Shown here one piece after another: positions 4,310 through 5,943 of a DNA stretch of 5,943 nt. Each line of letters opens with the position of its first letter. Positions within the stretch are counted from its first letter, which is position 1. A program made the position numbers and the translations under genes. The stretch is from Alphaproteobacteria bacterium MarineAlpha3_Bin3 (GTDB taxonomy: Bacteria > Pseudomonadota > Alphaproteobacteria > Rhodospirillales > Casp-alpha2). The stretch spans positions 1 through 5,943 of the forward strand of contig PTLK01000127.1 of NCBI GenBank assembly GCA_002938075.1. Direction: 5' to 3'. The notes beneath the pieces are model-generated. The model was given only the letters and a program-made list of their open reading frames with translations. It searched no databases and was not told where the DNA came from.

Positions 4310-5284
4310 TTAGTGCAGCTTCGGTGTCTTGTAGTAGTCCGAGCGGCGGGCCGACGGCACCCGGATCTCCATGATCGAGCGGTCGCGGAAGATGATCAGC
4401 GGCACCTCGATCCCGGCTTTGCCCAGGGACCAGATATTGCGGAGCATGTCGGCCATGCCGGTCACCGGGGTTCCGTCCACCTCCAACACCAGGTCGCCTC
4501 TCTCGATCCCGGCCTGTTCCGCCGGGCCGCCGTTCCATAGGCCGGCGACGATGACCTTGCCGACGGCTTCGGCGGTAAACATGCCGAGCCACGGCCGCCT
4601 GGGCCTTTGCGTCCGCCCTGTCGACACCAGGTCGTCGAGGATCGGCCCCAGCAGGTCGATGGGCACCACCATGTTGCCGTCCAGCGAATCCTGGCCGGGG
4701 ACGGCTTCCTGGACGAACAGCGAGCCGATGCCGCGCAGCGTCCCGTCGGAACCGATCAACGCGCCGCCGCCCCAGAAGGGATGCGGCGGGGTGGTGAAAA
4801 TGGCTTCGTCCAACAGGTATTCCCAGTAACCGGCGAACTCGCGGATCGAGACGACCTGGGTCTTTAGCGCCTGGGCACGGCCGCCGGCGCCGGCGAAGAT
4901 CATCGGTTCGCCCTCGCTGAGCTCGCCGGAACGGCCGATTTCAATGACTGGCAGGGCGATGGGCTCCAGCGCCTGCACGAGGCCGAACCCGGTTTCCTGA
5001 TCGTAACCGAGGACGTCGCCGGGGATGGCCCGGCCGGTGGAATCGATCATCCAGATCGACGCCGCCTCGACGATCAGGTAGCCGATGGTCAATATCAGAC
5101 CGCCGTCGCGGATGACGACGCCGTGGCCGCGGCGTTCGGTGCCGAGCGTTGCCGCCGTGAAGGCATCTTCGGGAATCTCGGTGTGGATAGACACCATCGC
5201 CGACAGGGTCCGTTCCAGGTCGAAGGGAACCTTTGCCGGGTCGGGCTGCATGTCGGGGCGGATTTCGGGTATCGGCTCGTCCAT
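4310..5284 (-). CDS. HtrA/DegP-like protein with PDZ domain and a degenerate catalytic triad
   Basis: This 324-residue protein aligns with S1C (HtrA/DegP) proteases. A trypsin-like region covers about 23-222, and one PDZ domain covers about 231-308, starting at RPWLGM and containing GPAEQAGIERGDLVLEVDG (253-271). Each catalytic position is changed. The His of the LTNxHV motif is Y69 (LTIGYLIVEA), the Asp of the DPxTDxAL motif is G99 (DQETGFGLVQ), and the Ser of GNSGGAL is G172 (PFWGGGAL). The fold seems intact while proteolysis should be lost, which suggests a binding, scaffold or chaperone role. The N-terminus is polar (MDEPIPEIRPDMQ) with no signal peptide, whereas classic HtrA proteins are exported, so it is likely cytoplasmic. 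The start is the first ATG of the frame and has no good Shine-Dalgarno. It follows the flavin reductase by 60 bp on the same strand and converges with the thioesterase, 17 bp apart. Confidence 0.85.
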   Translation of the reverse strand: MDEPIPEIRPDMQPDPAKVPFDLERTLSAMVSIHTEIPEDAFTAATLGTERRGHGVVIRDGGLILTIGYLIVEAASIWMIDSTGRAIPGDVLGYDQETGFGLVQALEPIALPVIEIGRSGELSEGEPMIFAGAGGRAQALKTQVVSIREFAGYWEYLLDEAIFTTPPHPFWGGGALIGSDGTLRGIGSLFVQEAVPGQDSLDGNMVVPIDLLGPILDDLVSTGRTQRPRRPWLGMFTAEAVGKVIVAGLWNGGPAEQAGIERGDLVLEVDGTPVTGMADMLRNIWSLGKAGIEVPLIIFRDRSIMEIRVPSARRSDYYKTPKLH

Positions 5285-5305
5285 CGGGGTAATTGTTAAA
5301 CACCC

Positions 5306-5325
5306 GGGCCGGGAAGGGAAGGGGG
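5306..5325 (+). other. Potential G-quadruplex motif
   Basis: Four G-runs of 3, 3, 3 and 5 bases (5306-5308, 5311-5313, 5316-5318, 5321-5325) are separated by two-base loops CC, AA and AA. This meets the common G3+N1-7 rule with very short loops. It lies on the plus strand in the 60-bp gap between the minus-strand flavin reductase and the pseudo-protease. The G-rich strand is therefore the template strand, and the messenger is C-rich. Whether it folds in the cell is unknown. Confidence 0.5.
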
Positions 5326-5344
5326 ATGTGAAAAGAACGCTCCC

Positions 5345-5943
5345 CTAATCATATTTTGGCCGTGACAGGGTGAGGACCTTCTCGGCCACCGTGTAGTCCT
5401 GGTAGCCGAGGCGCGCCAACGGCTTGATGCGGGCGATATCGACCTTGCCGTCGGTCAGGAACTCGTCGCGGACGTGGACGCCGACGACGCGACCGAGGCA
5501 GATGGCGTTACGCCCGCCTTCGATGTCGCAGGGGAGCTCCAGGGTCTGGTGATAAACGCATTCCAGGTGTATTGGCGAGGCCTTGACCCGGGGCGGCTTG
5601 ACCAGTTCCGAAGGCTGCGTTTCCAGGCCGGCGAGCTCGAATTCATCGACCTCCGGCGGCACCGGTCTGGACGTTTGGCTCATCGGATCGCGCAAGTCCC
5701 AGGTCGCCATGTTGCAGACGAATTCGCCGGTCGCCTCGGCATTGGCGACGCTGTCCTTGGTCCCGTGAGCCTGCTTTCCGTTGGAGGAAAACATCACCAT
5801 CGGCGGCTCGGTGGCGACGGCGTTGAAGAAGCTGTAAGGCGCCAGGTTGACGGCGCCGTCCGCGCCGATGGTCGAAATCCAGCCGATGGGCCGGGGCACG
5901 ACGCAGCTTTTGAAGGGATCATGAGGAAGTCCGTGCGGGCCGC
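5345..5943 (-). CDS. Flavin reductase-like FMN-binding split-barrel protein, 5' end outside the window
   Basis: The frame ends at TAG (5345-5347) and is open to the right edge, giving 198 visible residues. A GTG at 5899 could look like a start. However, the frame continues upstream as GLPHDPFKSCVVPRPIGWIS, and this pre-barrel segment is typical of the family, so the true start lies beyond 5943. Hallmarks of the flavin reductase-like domain are VVPRPIGWIST and NLAPYSFFNAVATEPPMVMFSSN, followed by the barrel strands GEFVCNMATW and CLGRVVGVHV. Such proteins bind FMN as cytoplasmic dimers. They reduce flavin with NAD(P)H, often for a partner monooxygenase, or act as flavoprotein oxidoreductases of unknown substrate. 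The gene is codirectional with the pseudo-protease and might share a transcript with it. No monooxygenase partner is visible in the window. Confidence 0.88.
   Translation of the reverse strand, partial: GPHGLPHDPFKSCVVPRPIGWISTIGADGAVNLAPYSFFNAVATEPPMVMFSSNGKQAHGTKDSVANAEATGEFVCNMATWDLRDPMSQTSRPVPPEVDEFELAGLETQPSELVKPPRVKASPIHLECVYHQTLELPCDIEGGRNAICLGRVVGVHVRDEFLTDGKVDIARIKPLARLGYQDYTVAEKVLTLSRPKYD

Noticed and set aside
3606..4592. A long minus-strand open frame of 328 codons opposite the thioesterase.
   Set aside because: It lies antisense to the coupled CoA-transferase and thioesterase, which carry catalytic motifs. Its translation is Arg/Gly/Asp-rich shadow sequence that also runs into the pseudo-protease gene in another frame.
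5345..5899. A complete flavin reductase gene starting at the GTG at 5899.
   Set aside because: The frame continues upstream to the window edge with family-typical residues (GLPHDPFKSCV), so the GTG is an internal valine and the gene is truncated by the window.

Overview
The window is GC-rich, has tightly packed genes with strong G/C preference at third codon positions, and carries gene families common in Alphaproteobacteria. The protein sequences look most like those of the Rhodospirillales and neighbouring marine orders. That placement is an impression from sequence style, not the result of a search. There are no tRNA or rRNA genes, insertion sequences or CRISPR repeats.

Layout from left to right. 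(1) Positions 1-241, minus: the start of an unrecognised membrane-anchored or exported protein that runs off the left edge. (2) 337-2019, minus: a thiamine-diphosphate (ThDP) enzyme of the acetolactate synthase-like superfamily. (3) 2020-2393: a 374-base divergent intergenic region unusually rich in signals. It holds a perfect 16-bp CRP-type palindrome, a well-placed -10 element, two outward-facing terminator-like hairpins, a direct repeat and a separate sigma-70-like promoter. (4) 2394-2591, plus: a 65-residue helical protein whose tail resembles the C-terminus of the flagellar MS-ring protein FliF. (5) 2659-3846 and 3843-4292, plus: a class III (CaiB/BaiF) CoA-transferase translationally coupled through an ATGA overlap to a hotdog-fold acyl-CoA thioesterase. 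(6) 4310-5284, minus: an HtrA/DegP-like protein with a PDZ domain in which all three catalytic triad positions are replaced and no signal peptide is visible. (7) 5345 to the right edge, minus: a flavin reductase-like FMN-binding protein whose true start lies beyond the window.

How the genes may work together. The CoA-transferase and thioesterase are very probably one operon acting on the same acyl-CoA pool, one moving CoA between carboxylic acids and the other hydrolysing an acyl-CoA. The ThDP enzyme is divergent from them and could belong to the same 2-oxo-acid or acyl-CoA metabolism, but nothing in the sequence proves that. The flavin reductase and the pseudo-protease are codirectional, 60 bp apart, and converge on the thioesterase with only 17 bp between the stop codons.

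The most interesting points are the catalytically dead HtrA-like protein and the 2174-2276 segment. In that segment a CRP-like site sits at exactly -41.5 from a predicted start whose transcript would end about 53 nt later at a strong intrinsic terminator. That transcript carries an unpaired anti-Shine-Dalgarno stretch and is a plausible unannotated small RNA or attenuated leader.
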